Source of the DNA: JAODBQ01 sp038213195
Lineage (GTDB): Bacteria; Actinomycetota; Acidimicrobiia; Acidimicrobiales; Ilumatobacteraceae
NCBI GenBank assembly: GCA_038213195.1
Contig: JBBQTN010000001.1
Location: 1-64,000, forward strand
Length of the DNA stretch: 64,000 nt
Direction: 5' to 3'
The notes below the pieces were generated by a model that saw only the letters and a list, made by a program, of their open reading frames with translations, was not told the origin of the DNA and searched no databases. The position numbers and the translations under genes were made by a program. Shown piece by piece: positions 9,501-16,472 of this stretch (positions are counted from its first letter, which is position 1; every line of letters begins with the position of its first letter).

Positions 9501-9797
9501 CTTCTCGACGACCACCTCGGCGGGCAGGCCGTGGCAGTCCCAACCGAAGCGGCGGTCGACGCGCCGGCCGCGCATCGTGCGGTAGCGCGGGATCGCATCC
9601 TTGACGAAGCCGGTGAGCAGGTGGCCGTAGTGCGGCAGGCCGTTGGCGAACGGCGGGCCGTCGTAGAACACGTACTCGTCGGCGCCGCGGCGCCGGTCGA
9701 GGGACGCGGTGAAGGTGTGGTCTCGCTCCCAGAACGCGAGCACGTCGGTCTCGACGGCGGGGAAGGACGGTTGCGGCTGGACGTCTGGGTAGGTCAC
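6570..9797 (-). CDS. ileS: Isoleucyl-tRNA synthetase with in-frame insertion
   Basis: A 1075-residue class Ia synthetase that charges tRNA-Ile. The HIGH-like signature is GLPHYGHLLTG near residue 52; the CP1 editing domain contains AWTTTPWTLPSNLA near 273; KMSKS is intact in GLKMSKSLNNYP near 645; RGWFYTLHVL is typical. Residues about 235-270, immediately before the conserved WTTTPWT, form an extra Gly/Ser/Arg-rich stretch that matches a dispersed repeat (9014-9090; second copy at 32142-32213). Start GTG 9797 has CGGAG about 10 nt upstream. A T-box leader controls it. Confidence 0.97.
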   Translation of the reverse strand: MTYPDVQPQPSFPAVETDVLAFWERDHTFTASLDRRRGADEYVFYDGPPFANGLPHYGHLLTGFVKDAIPRYRTMRGRRVDRRFGWDCHGLPAEVVVEKELGIQGHPEITRFGIGKFNDACRTSVLQFTDDWHRYVTRQARWVDFDNDYKTLDLPYMESVMWAFRTLWDKGLIYEGFKVLAYCWRCETPLSNTETRMDDVYRDRQDPAVTVTFQLDEASANSIDHLLAIAAPDAVATGAEGSASDGEPRGSSRRAVEASPDRRDGPVPTMVMAWTTTPWTLPSNLALAVGPDVDYAVMDEDGTRYILAEARLGAYERELAGATQVGTIKGSELVGRTYTPMFPFFADTTNAFQVLGADFVSTEDGTGVVHMAPGFGEDDQVACNAVGIPTICPMDEHGRFTAAVPPWAGTHVFDANPEVIKELKARRLVVRHDSYVHSYPHCWRCSQPLVYRAIGSWFVEVTKIRDRMVELNQQIRWVPEHVRDGSFGRWLANARDWSISRNRFWGSPIPVWKSDDPAYPRIDVYGSLADLERDFATRVTDLHRPQVDELVRPNPDDPTGRSMMRRVPEVLDCWFESGSMPYAQVHYPFENREWFDSHYPGDFIVEYIGQTRGWFYTLHVLATALFDRPAFQTCVSHGIVLGDDGLKMSKSLNNYPDPMMVFDTYGSDAMRWYLLSSPILRGNDLIVTEDGIRDTVRQVILPIWNSWYFLSLYANAGGTQGTFRTDQTDVLDRYILAKTGDLVGELTTTMDLADLFGACATVRTFLDALTNWYVRRSRDRFWAGDQDAIDTLHTVLAVLCRALAPLLPLTTEAVYRGLTGERSVHLTDWPDAATLPADPALVGAMDLARDVCSSALRLRKAHQRRVRQPLGSLRVAVAGAERLRPFVELIADEVNVKHVELSDDVAAVARYDLQVTPAAIGPRLGAQTQQVIKAVKAGDWRREGDVVVAGGTPLHEGEYALKLVVDGGGASTPLSSEAGVVVLDTEVTQALAAEGTTRDLIRLVQQARREAGLHVSDRIALSLGVPEALRGQVQPHVGLLTQATLATSVAWVEGAPTAELDGEPVHIGVVRATRG
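8993..9090. repeat. Dispersed repeat copy inside ileS
   Basis: GGTCGGGACTGG occurs twice (8991 and 9014), the first followed by an inverted CCCGTCCCG, and then a 75-bp stretch ending GTCGCTGGCGCTTCCCTCG. The stretch aligns at roughly three-quarters identity with intergenic DNA at 32142-32213. In ileS it remains in frame on the minus strand and encodes residues about 235-270. It is either an inserted mobile repeat or a convergent low-complexity segment; the shared long words favour insertion. Confidence 0.65.
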
Positions 9798-9804
9798 CGG
9801 GTGG

Positions 9805-10022
9805 CTCCGAGCGAGATGGTGGGCGGTGTGATTGCCGCAGGGACGAGCCGTTCGGCCCGCGATCCCACCCTGCTTGCCGCCACCCGCAGGTGCCGGCCAC
9901 TCGGTTTCGCCAGCGATGTCGGGCTGGACCCGTCCGGTTCTACCGGGCCGTCACGCCGCTGCGTGTCCGACCGTTCTTCCGGAGGCTCGGAGGTGATGGC
10001 CTCGTCATCGCCGTGCGTCGAT
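9805..10022 (-). promoter_or_regulatory. ileS T-box riboswitch, short Stem I, translational type
   Basis: On the minus strand the leader has GAGG-CCATCA-CCTC, which presents an Ile codon ATC (9997-9995) in a very short Stem I, then CGAGCC and GGAAGAAC, then a CCGGTAGAACCGGACGGGT Stem II/pseudoknot block (about 9948-9928), then AAGCAGGGTGGGATCGCGG (9875-9857), the T-box core, and TCGTCCCTGC, whose CCCTGC can pair with GCAGGG. There is no poly-U terminator, and the SD CGGAG is near the end, so control of translation initiation is likely, as for other actinobacterial ileS leaders. The core reads UGGG-AUC instead of UGGU-ACC. Confidence 0.88.
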
Positions 10023-10026
10023 GCTA
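10021..10026 (-). promoter_or_regulatory. Possible -10 for the ileS leader
   Basis: TAGCAT on the minus strand (10026-10021) lies just upstream of the T-box Stem I, so transcription would start around 10014. No convincing -35 was seen. Together with the hairpins at 10065-10117 this supports ileS having its own promoter after the division cluster. Confidence 0.45.
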
Positions 10027-10064
10027 CCGCTCACCGGTCACCGGCCACGGCCTGTTTTCGCCGC

Positions 10065-10117
10065 GACTCAGCAGTCTGAGTCCTCCCACAGACGGTACGT
10101 CTGCTCTGTGGGAGGAC
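10065..10117. terminator. Tandem hairpins between divIVA-like gene and ileS
   Basis: Two adjacent perfect stems: GACTCAG-CAGT-CTGAGTC (10065-10082) and GTCCTCCCACAG (10080-10091) with CTGTGGGAGGAC (10106-10117). A nested stem CAGACG-GTA-CGTCTG competes with the second. No U-tract follows on either strand. Placed after the DivIVA-like stop and before the ileS leader, they most likely end the division-cluster transcript. The outer stem shares GTCCTCCCAC with the hairpin at 4206-4215. Confidence 0.65.
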
Positions 10118-10200
10118 GCCGATCGTCGGGCAGGTCGACGGACCCCCCGGCCACGGGCCGGCGCCGGGCGGCTGGGCGAGTCCGGACGGCGCGTGTGTGG

Positions 10201-11169
10201 TCAGGAGTCGTTGCGGGTGAGCGGCAGCTCGCCGGTCGACGGCCCGGAGACGCCGGCCCCGTTGGTCTGCGTCGGACCAGCGGGCGCCGGCTCGTCGTCT
10301 GCAGAGCCGACCGTGACCGGACCGTCGCCCATCGCCTCGGTGCTGAGCACCTCGTCCGCGTCGTCGCTGGTGCCGGCAGCCGTGCCGCTCGCGGTGTCGG
10401 AGCCGGCCGGCGCATCGACCCGCGTCGTCGCACTCGTCGACGGCCCGTCGATCCGCGAGGGGGTGTCGGCGGCCGACAGCAGCGGCCGACGGACCTCGCC
10501 CAGACCGCCCGGCACGCGTTCGACCAGGTCCTGCAGAGCAGTGGCCGCCTCGCGCAGGCGATCGCGCTGCGCGCCGACGTGGTGCTCGAGGTGATCGACG
10601 TCGCTGACGAGGAAGTCGCGCCGCGCCATCAGCGACTGCACCTCGCCCTCCGCCTTCATCCGCTCGTCCTCGTGGGCACGCCGTCCCTCGATCTTGGCGT
10701 CGTCGATCATCCTCGCTGCGCTGGCCCGCGCCGTGTCGAGGATGCCAGCGGCCTCGGTCAGCGCGGCAGCCTTGATCGCATCGGCGTCGGTCTTGGCTTG
10801 CGACATCGTCGCGTCCGCGGTGCGTTGGGCGAGCAGCAGCGTGCGGCTGATGCTGTCCGCATCGGCCGTGGTCAGCTCCGCCGCGGGCGCTGTCGCGACC
10901 GTCGCGCTCTCGGCAGCAGGGGCGGTGACCGAGGGGGTCCCCGACGGCGGGGTCGACGGCCCGGTCTCCTTGGTCGCCCCGGCCTGGGTCAACTCCTGCA
11001 ACTTGGACACCGCCGCCCTGGCTCTGGCCTCCATCGCCGTCGCCTGGTTCTGCGCCGTCTCGATCGCCGCAGCAACCTTGTTCTTGAACGTGTCGACCTC
11101 GCCCGGGTCGTAACCCTTCTTGACGGTCTTGAAGCCGGTGGTCCGAACCGATTGCGGAGTCAATTCCAT
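10201..11169 (-). CDS. DivIVA/Wag31-like coiled-coil protein
   Basis: A 322-residue protein that begins MELTPQSVRTTGFKTVKKGYDPGEVDTF, the DivIVA N-terminal membrane-targeting motif. A helical coiled coil follows to about residue 65; after a Pro/Ala/Thr-rich linker a second helical stretch (about 110-220) contains MSQAKTDADAIKAAALTEA repeats typical of Wag31-type proteins; the C-terminus is disordered. DivIVA proteins mark negatively curved membrane and guide polar growth or septation in actinobacteria. Its place just after sepF supports this. Yggt, often between sepF and divIVA, is missing. Confidence 0.85.
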   Translation of the reverse strand: MELTPQSVRTTGFKTVKKGYDPGEVDTFKNKVAAAIETAQNQATAMEARARAAVSKLQELTQAGATKETGPSTPPSGTPSVTAPAAESATVATAPAAELTTADADSISRTLLLAQRTADATMSQAKTDADAIKAAALTEAAGILDTARASAARMIDDAKIEGRRAHEDERMKAEGEVQSLMARRDFLVSDVDHLEHHVGAQRDRLREAATALQDLVERVPGGLGEVRRPLLSAADTPSRIDGPSTSATTRVDAPAGSDTASGTAAGTSDDADEVLSTEAMGDGPVTVGSADDEPAPAGPTQTNGAGVSGPSTGELPLTRNDS

Positions 11170-11220
11170 CCGAGCGAGGCTAGTCGCCCTGCCTGGCGGC
11201 CGGTGGGACGACTCGGGGTG

Positions 11221-11778
11221 TCAGCTGTCGTAGCTCGCCGGGCGAGACGAGATCGGCTTGAGCAGGTAGACCCCGGTGGCCACCTTCTCCATGCTGCCGT
11301 TGAGCGCGTAGCAGATCCCGCTGGCGAAATCGATCAGGCGGCGCGAGACCTCGCGGTCGGCGGCCTCGAGGTTCATGATCACCGGCAGACCCTCTTTGAA
11401 CTTGTCGGCGATCTCCTGGGCGGAGTCGAACCGGCGCGGGCGCACGGTGTACGGATCGCCCGACGGCGGCCCCGGCACGACCCGCGTCGCGCCGGATTGT
11501 CGTGGCGAGCTGATCGGTCGCGGCTGCACGCCGGAGTCGTCGGGCGCCGGCATCGGCCGGCGGGCGGTGGAGTCCGGGTCGCGCTGGGGGAAGCTCGGTC
11601 GCGACGGCATCGTGCGAACCGTACCCTCTGTGTCCGGGTCGCTGCGCGGCGAACGTTGCTGCTCGTTCTCGCGGGTCCGGCGCGCCGGGCGCTCCGACTC
11701 GGCAGCATCGTCGTAGTCGTCGTAGGCATCGTCGGGCCCGAGTCCGAGCCAGTTGCTGAAAGTGTTCAAAATGCCCAA
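11221..11778 (-). CDS. sepF: Cell division protein SepF
   Basis: A 185-residue protein with a TTG start at 11778, supported by AGGAGG 8 nt upstream. The N-terminal amphipathic membrane anchor is MGILNTFSNWLGLG; a disordered Arg/Pro-rich linker spans residues 20-95; the SepF domain follows (FDSAQEIADKFKEGLPVIMNLEAADREVSRRLIDFASGICYALNG). SepF tethers FtsZ to the membrane and takes the place of FtsA, which is absent from this cluster. It is 51 bp upstream of the DivIVA-like gene. Confidence 0.95.
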   Translation of the reverse strand: MGILNTFSNWLGLGPDDAYDDYDDAAESERPARRTRENEQQRSPRSDPDTEGTVRTMPSRPSFPQRDPDSTARRPMPAPDDSGVQPRPISSPRQSGATRVVPGPPSGDPYTVRPRRFDSAQEIADKFKEGLPVIMNLEAADREVSRRLIDFASGICYALNGSMEKVATGVYLLKPISSRPASYDS

Positions 11779-11850
11779 GCCGGCTTCCTCCTACTGGACC
11801 GGGACGCTAGCTCACCAGCGGTCTCGCAGAGAGGACACCGAGCTGCGGCC

Positions 11851-12510
11851 TCAGCCGGAGCGCGGGCCGAACAGCGAGCTGCCGATGCGCACCTCGGTCG
11901 AGCCTTCCTCGACCGCGACCTCCAGGTCGGCGCTCATCCCCATCGAGCACACGGCCAGACCGAGGTCGTCGACGAGGGCGCGCACGACGCGGAAGCCCGC
12001 TCGTGCCGCCTCGGCACCGCCGGCCGTCGGCCCGACGGTCATCAACCCGCGCACCGTCAGCCCGGCGGTCGCGGCCCGGCTGACCAGATCGGGCACGTCC
12101 GCGACCGCGCAGCCGCCCTTGCCGGGTTCCCCGCTGGGGTCGACCTGGATCAGCACCGAAGCGCCCGGAGCGCGCTTGACCAGTTCGTCGACCACCGCGA
12201 CGCGGTCGACCGTCTCCCAGACATCGACGATCCCGACCAGCTGGCGGACCTTGTTGGTCTGCAGCCGGCCGATGAAGTGCACCGCCAGCCCGTCCGGGAC
12301 GGCGTGCTCGGCCCCGCCGAGCTTGGCGACGACCTCCTGCGCGTAGTTCTCGCCGATCGCCCGGCAGCCGGCGTTGTGCGCCGCGACGACTGCGTCGAAC
12401 CCGAACGTCTTGGTCACGGCGAGCACGTCGACGTCCACGCCTCCCGCTGCGGCGATGCGCTCGCGAACCGCGGCCAGTCGCTGCACGACGGCGGTGTCGA
12501 GCGCGGTCAC
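11851..12510 (-). CDS. YggS-family pyridoxal-phosphate homeostasis protein
   Basis: A 219-residue PLP-binding protein with a GTG start 13 bp after ftsZ. The PLP lysine is in LAVTKTFGFD near residue 34; GENYAQEVVAK, HFIGRLQTNKVR, GLMTVGP and SMGMSADLEVAVEEGSTEVRIGSSLFG are family signatures. The family buffers pyridoxal phosphate and has no known catalytic activity. It commonly sits between ftsZ and sepF in Gram-positive bacteria; the pgeF (yfiH) gene that usually accompanies it is not present. Confidence 0.93.
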   Translation of the reverse strand: MTALDTAVVQRLAAVRERIAAAGGVDVDVLAVTKTFGFDAVVAAHNAGCRAIGENYAQEVVAKLGGAEHAVPDGLAVHFIGRLQTNKVRQLVGIVDVWETVDRVAVVDELVKRAPGASVLIQVDPSGEPGKGGCAVADVPDLVSRAATAGLTVRGLMTVGPTAGGAEAARAGFRVVRALVDDLGLAVCSMGMSADLEVAVEEGSTEVRIGSSLFGPRSG

Positions 12511-12523
12511 CGCGCCCGCGGGC

Positions 12524-13612
12524 TCACTTCAGGAACGACGGGACGTCGAACTCGTCGTCATCGTCGAGCGGGTCGGGCGCCGGCTCGGCGAACAGATCCT
12601 TCAACGTGTTGGTCGGCGTCGCGCCCTTCACCTCGGGCCCTGCGGCCGGCACCTTGCCGCCGTCCCAGCGGTCGAAGCCGGCGGCGATGACGGTGACCTT
12701 GATCTCGTCGCCCATCTCGTCGTCGATGACCGCGCCGAAGATGATGTTGGCGTCCTGGTGGGCGACACCGTGGATGATCTCGGCGGCCGCGTTCATCTCG
12801 AACAGGCCCATGCTCGACGGACCCGTGATGTTCAGCAGGATGCCGCGGGCACCGTCGATCGCGGCCTCCAGCAGCGGGCTGGCGATCGCCGCCTTCGCGG
12901 CACTGACGGCGCGGTTCTCGCCGCTCGCCTGGCCGATGCCCATCAACGCCGAGCCGGCGCTGGACAGGATCATCTTCACGTCGGCGAAGTCGGTGTTGAT
13001 CAGGCCGGGGGTGGTGATCAGGTTGGTGATGCCGGAGACCCCCTGGAGGAGCACCTCGTCGGCCATCTTGAAGGCGTTGAGCACGCTCGTCTTCTCGTTG
13101 GCGACCGTCAGCAGGCGGTCGTTGGGGATGACGATCAGCGTGTCGACCTTCTCCTTCAGCCGGGTGACCCCCGCATCGGCCTGCACCGCGCGCCGGCGGC
13201 CCTCGAAGCTGAACGGGCGGGTGACCACGCCGATCGCCAGGGCGCCCATGCTGCGCGCCAGCTCGGCGATCACCGGAGCGGCACCCGTGCCCGTGCCGCC
13301 ACCCTCGCCGGCGGTGATGAACACCATGTCGGCGCCCTTGATCATCTCCTCGATCTCGTCACGGTGCGACTCGGCGGCGTTGCGGCCGACGTCGGGATCG
13401 CTCCCCGCGCCGAGGCCGCGGGTGAGGTCGCGGCCGATGTCGAGCTTGACGTCGGCGTCGCTCATCAGCAGCGCTTGTGCGTCCGTGTTGACGGCGATGA
13501 ACTCCACGCCCTTCAACCCCGCGTCGATCATCCGGTTGACCGCGTTGACGCCGCCGCCGCCGACACCGATCACTTTGATCACTGCGAGGTAGTTCTGGGG
13601 CGAGCCAGCCAT
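12524..13612 (-). CDS. ftsZ: Cell division GTPase FtsZ
   Basis: A 362-residue tubulin homologue that forms the cytokinetic ring. N-terminal NYLAVIKVIGVGGGGVNAVNRMI is followed by the GTP signature GGGTGTGAAP near residue 107, the T7 synergy loop NTDFADVKMIL, and a short variable linker. The C-terminal peptide DEFDVPSFLK is the conserved docking site for SepF and FtsW. ATG start at 13612 with a CGGAGG SD 9 nt upstream. A 198-bp gap to ftsQ suggests an additional promoter. Confidence 0.98.
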   Translation of the reverse strand: MAGSPQNYLAVIKVIGVGGGGVNAVNRMIDAGLKGVEFIAVNTDAQALLMSDADVKLDIGRDLTRGLGAGSDPDVGRNAAESHRDEIEEMIKGADMVFITAGEGGGTGTGAAPVIAELARSMGALAIGVVTRPFSFEGRRRAVQADAGVTRLKEKVDTLIVIPNDRLLTVANEKTSVLNAFKMADEVLLQGVSGITNLITTPGLINTDFADVKMILSSAGSALMGIGQASGENRAVSAAKAAIASPLLEAAIDGARGILLNITGPSSMGLFEMNAAAEIIHGVAHQDANIIFGAVIDDEMGDEIKVTVIAAGFDRWDGGKVPAAGPEVKGATPTNTLKDLFAEPAPDPLDDDDEFDVPSFLK

Positions 13613-13810
13613 CTAACTGAACCTCCGAGTGTCGAGGTGGGGATGAGAGGTGAGGTTCATGTTGATGTCACGTTCGAGTAGAGGTTCCGTGCGGGCGTCC
13701 CGTCACGATCCTGGTAGATCGTAGTCAGTAGCGTTGGTGCAGCGTGTGTGGGCGGTCGGCGCGGTATCGCGACAAGTCTCGCACGAATCAGCACCCAAAC
13801 GGTGGAACGC
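13613..13810 (-). promoter_or_regulatory. ftsZ upstream region with probable promoter
   Basis: This is the largest gap inside the division cluster. On the minus strand it holds TACGAT (13723-13718) as a candidate -10, which would give a leader of about 100 nt, and CGGAGG before the ftsZ ATG. No good -35 was found. A 60-residue open frame crosses it but looks non-coding. Extra promoters directly before ftsZ are usual in actinobacteria. Confidence 0.45.
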
Positions 13811-15529
13811 TCATGTTCCGACCTCCGCGGTGGAGACATCGAGCTGCTGGTCAGGCTTCAATCCGTCCTGCACCAACTTCAGCAGTCGGGCGAGTTTGTC
13901 CTCGATCCCGGCGACCGTGCCGAGGCGCACCTCGACGCCGGTGGCCGTCGGTGCGTCCATCGCCAGGTTCAGCTCGTTGGTCGTCGTGTCGACGCCGACC
14001 GACGTCGTGATCGAGCGGATCTCCGGCGGCAGCGCGATCACCAGCTGGGCCGCGGCGGCGTAGGCGTCGCCGGCGAACTGCCCCGGCTCACTGTCGGGCG
14101 CGGTACCGGTGAGCAGCATGTACGCGATCGGTCGACCACCGAGGACGGCGAGGACACGACCCTCGCGGTCGATCACCCTGAACTGCCCGTCGGAGCCGGC
14201 GAACGTCGCCTCCGGGACGCGCTCGCGGATGTCGATGAGCACGTGGTGCGGGAAGCTGGTGGTCACCCGCGCCGCCTCGATCCACGGACTGGCCTCCAGC
14301 TCGCGCTCGTACTTGCGGGTGTCGACGAGCAGGATCGGCTTGCCGCGCAGCTGCTGCTCGATCGACTGCACCAACGCCGGATCGGTGTACACGTTGCCCT
14401 GGGTGGCGATCGTGCGGACGTCGAAGATCGGCGAGGCGAGGACCGCCACGACCGCCACCGCGAGGAGCACGATGGCGGCGACGACCGCCGTCCACAGCAG
14501 CCTGCGCCGGCCGACCGCACGGCGCACCGCCACCCTCCGGGCGCGCAGGCGCGGGTCGATCGCCGATGACGAGGAGGCCAGCGCCTGGATCGCGTCGGTG
14601 TGCTGGTCGTACTCGTCGATGATGATCGTCGAACGACCGCTCGGGCCGGGGACCGGCGTGTGGATCTCCCGCATCCGGTGCTCGGCGTCCTCGTCGAGGT
14701 AGATCGGGTCGACGTGCTGGTCGTCGTCGGCGATCACGATCACCCGAGGTCCGCCGCTTGCCGCGCCGGCCGGGGTGAAGGCGTCGACCTTTGCCGTCCC
14801 GGCCGACCTGGCCGCTGCCTTGGCTGCCTTGCGGGCTTTGCGGCCCGGCTTGTCGCGACCCGCGTCGCCGGAGGTGGGGCGCAGCACGACCGAGCTGTCG
14901 CTGCCCGCCCGCAGGGTGGGGCTCTGTGCCGAAGACGTGCTGTTCGCCGTACCGGACGGGCCGGTCGCCCTGCCCGAGGTGCTCGGCGCACCCGACGCGG
15001 TGGTCGCCGTGGCGGGAGCGTTCCCCGCCTTGGCGGAGGGAGGCCTCGAAGACGGCGTCGGTGCCGGGGACGTGGTCGGTGCCGGGGACGTGGTCGTCGG
15101 CGTGCCCGGCGTGTCGGCCGCTTCGTGCGCGGCCGGCGTCGGTGCCGCGCCCGTCACGGCACCGGTGTCGCTGCTCGGCGTGCGGCGGCGTCCTCGGCGC
15201 GTCGATGTCGCCGCCGGAGCGGTGAGCCGCGTCGTCCCCGCGGATACCGGCGCGCCGGATTGCGGCGCGCCTGAATCCGGAGCGACCGGTGGCTGATCGT
15301 CGGCGACGAGCGGCGGGGGGGCGTTCAGTTCGACAGTGTCGATGCCGAGCAGGCGATCGATCGACGGGTCGTCGAAGTCGTAGGTGACGTCGCCGGCGTC
15401 TGCGGGCGACGGCGTCCCGAACATCGCCAGCAGCTCCTCGAGGACGACATCGGGCACGTGCTGGTCGGGCAACGCTCCACCGTCACCGATCACCCGCTCG
15501 CTGCGCTCGCTCACGGGATCACGGCTCAC
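13811..15529 (-). CDS. ftsQ: Cell division protein FtsQ with long cytoplasmic N-terminus
   Basis: Up to 572 residues, against roughly 250-320 in most FtsQ proteins. The first 340 or so residues are Pro/Thr/Ala-rich and probably disordered, ending in an Arg-rich stretch; one membrane helix (LLWTAVVAAIVLLAVAVVAVL, near 345-365) is followed by the POTRA domain (FDVRTIATQGNVYTDPALVQSI) and the FtsQ domain (ERVPEATFAGSDGQFRVIDREGRVL). FtsQ links FtsZ-side and periplasmic divisome parts. GTG 15529 overlaps murB by 11 bp; the in-frame GTG at 15514, just past the murB stop, is an equally plausible start. Confidence 0.92.
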   Translation of the reverse strand: MSRDPVSERSERVIGDGGALPDQHVPDVVLEELLAMFGTPSPADAGDVTYDFDDPSIDRLLGIDTVELNAPPPLVADDQPPVAPDSGAPQSGAPVSAGTTRLTAPAATSTRRGRRRTPSSDTGAVTGAAPTPAAHEAADTPGTPTTTSPAPTTSPAPTPSSRPPSAKAGNAPATATTASGAPSTSGRATGPSGTANSTSSAQSPTLRAGSDSSVVLRPTSGDAGRDKPGRKARKAAKAAARSAGTAKVDAFTPAGAASGGPRVIVIADDDQHVDPIYLDEDAEHRMREIHTPVPGPSGRSTIIIDEYDQHTDAIQALASSSSAIDPRLRARRVAVRRAVGRRRLLWTAVVAAIVLLAVAVVAVLASPIFDVRTIATQGNVYTDPALVQSIEQQLRGKPILLVDTRKYERELEASPWIEAARVTTSFPHHVLIDIRERVPEATFAGSDGQFRVIDREGRVLAVLGGRPIAYMLLTGTAPDSEPGQFAGDAYAAAAQLVIALPPEIRSITTSVGVDTTTNELNLAMDAPTATGVEVRLGTVAGIEDKLARLLKLVQDGLKPDQQLDVSTAEVGT

Positions 15530-16472
15530 CGTCCACGTCGGGGAACCCGACGAGCCGGACCTCGCTCCGCAACCGGTACCCGGTGGCGGCGGCCACCTCG
15601 GCGCGGACGTGATCGATGACGGCGCGCACGTCGGCGGCGGTCGCAGCGCCGGAGGCCTGGATGAAGTTGGCGTGCTTGTCGCTGACGGACGCGCCGCCGA
15701 TCGTGAAGCCGCGCAACCGCAGCCGATCGATCAACTCGGCGGCCGCGAGCTGGCCGGGAACGGGGTTGACGAACACTGAACCTGCATTCTGGCCCCCCGG
15801 CTGGTGCTCGCGGCGCCATCTCACGATCTCGGCGATCGCCGCCTCGCCCTGCGCGGCGTCGCCGGTGCCGAGCTGCAACGTCGCGGCGAGCACGGCGTGG
15901 TGATCGCGCAGTGCCGAACCGCGGAACCGCAGCCCGACGTCCGCTGCCGGCCACACCGCTTCCTGGCCGCTGCGCAGGTCGAGGATCTGCGCCTCGACCA
16001 GGCACGACGCGAGGTCTGCGCCGTGGCCGCCGGCGTTCATCCGCACTGCGCCACCGATCGAGCCGGGCACGCCGACGGCCCATTCGAACCCGGTCAGCCC
16101 GGCCGCCGCGGTCCGCCGGGCGAGGACGGGGAGCGCGACGGCGGCACCGGCGCGGACCGTCGTGGCCTCGATCTCGACCTCGGCGCACATCGCCGCGAGT
16201 GACACGGCGATGCCGTCGAACCCGGCGTCGGCGACGAGCATGTTGCTGCCGCGACCGACGAGTAGGACCTCCAACCCGGTCTCGGCCGCCGTGGCACCGA
16301 TCTCACGCAGCTCGTCGATCGAGCGCGGCGTCGCGAACACCGCGGCGGCGCCGCCGACCCGATACGTCGTGTAGCCGGCGAGGGGGTGGTCGGCGAGCGC
16401 GAACCCGTCCAGCCGGCGCAGCGCCAGCGCGACCCGGTCGTCGGCGTGCGTGGCCGCGAGCGAGCCGCTCAC
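15519..16472 (-). CDS. murB: UDP-N-acetylenolpyruvoylglucosamine reductase
   Basis: A 317-residue FAD enzyme that reduces UDP-GlcNAc-enolpyruvate to UDP-MurNAc. The FAD-binding domain shows TTYRVGGAAAVFATPRSIDEL near residue 35 and GRGSNMLVADAGFDGIAV near 75; VPGSIGGAVRMNAGGHG is conserved, and the proton-donor Ser region is NAGSVFVNP near 230. Start GTG 16472 overlaps the murC stop as GTGA. Confidence 0.97.
   Translation of the reverse strand: MSGSLAATHADDRVALALRRLDGFALADHPLAGYTTYRVGGAAAVFATPRSIDELREIGATAAETGLEVLLVGRGSNMLVADAGFDGIAVSLAAMCAEVEIEATTVRAGAAVALPVLARRTAAAGLTGFEWAVGVPGSIGGAVRMNAGGHGADLASCLVEAQILDLRSGQEAVWPAADVGLRFRGSALRDHHAVLAATLQLGTGDAAQGEAAIAEIVRWRREHQPGGQNAGSVFVNPVPGQLAAAELIDRLRLRGFTIGGASVSDKHANFIQASGAATAADVRAVIDHVRAEVAAATGYRLRSEVRLVGFPDVDGEP

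Noticed and set aside
7212..10079. 955-codon open frame opposite ileS, and a 1140-codon frame at 22994-26416 opposite murE/ftsI
   Set aside because: Both are antisense to intact conserved genes, show Arg/Gly/His-rich composition with no domain, and are expected by codon bias at this GC content.
10065..10117. T-box terminator/antiterminator for ileS
   Set aside because: The hairpins lie upstream of the T-box Stem I, so they cannot be its expression platform; they fit the end of the preceding transcript.
13657..13839. 60-codon frame upstream of ftsZ
   Set aside because: Overlaps the ftsQ end, has no SD or family features, and lies where a promoter is expected.
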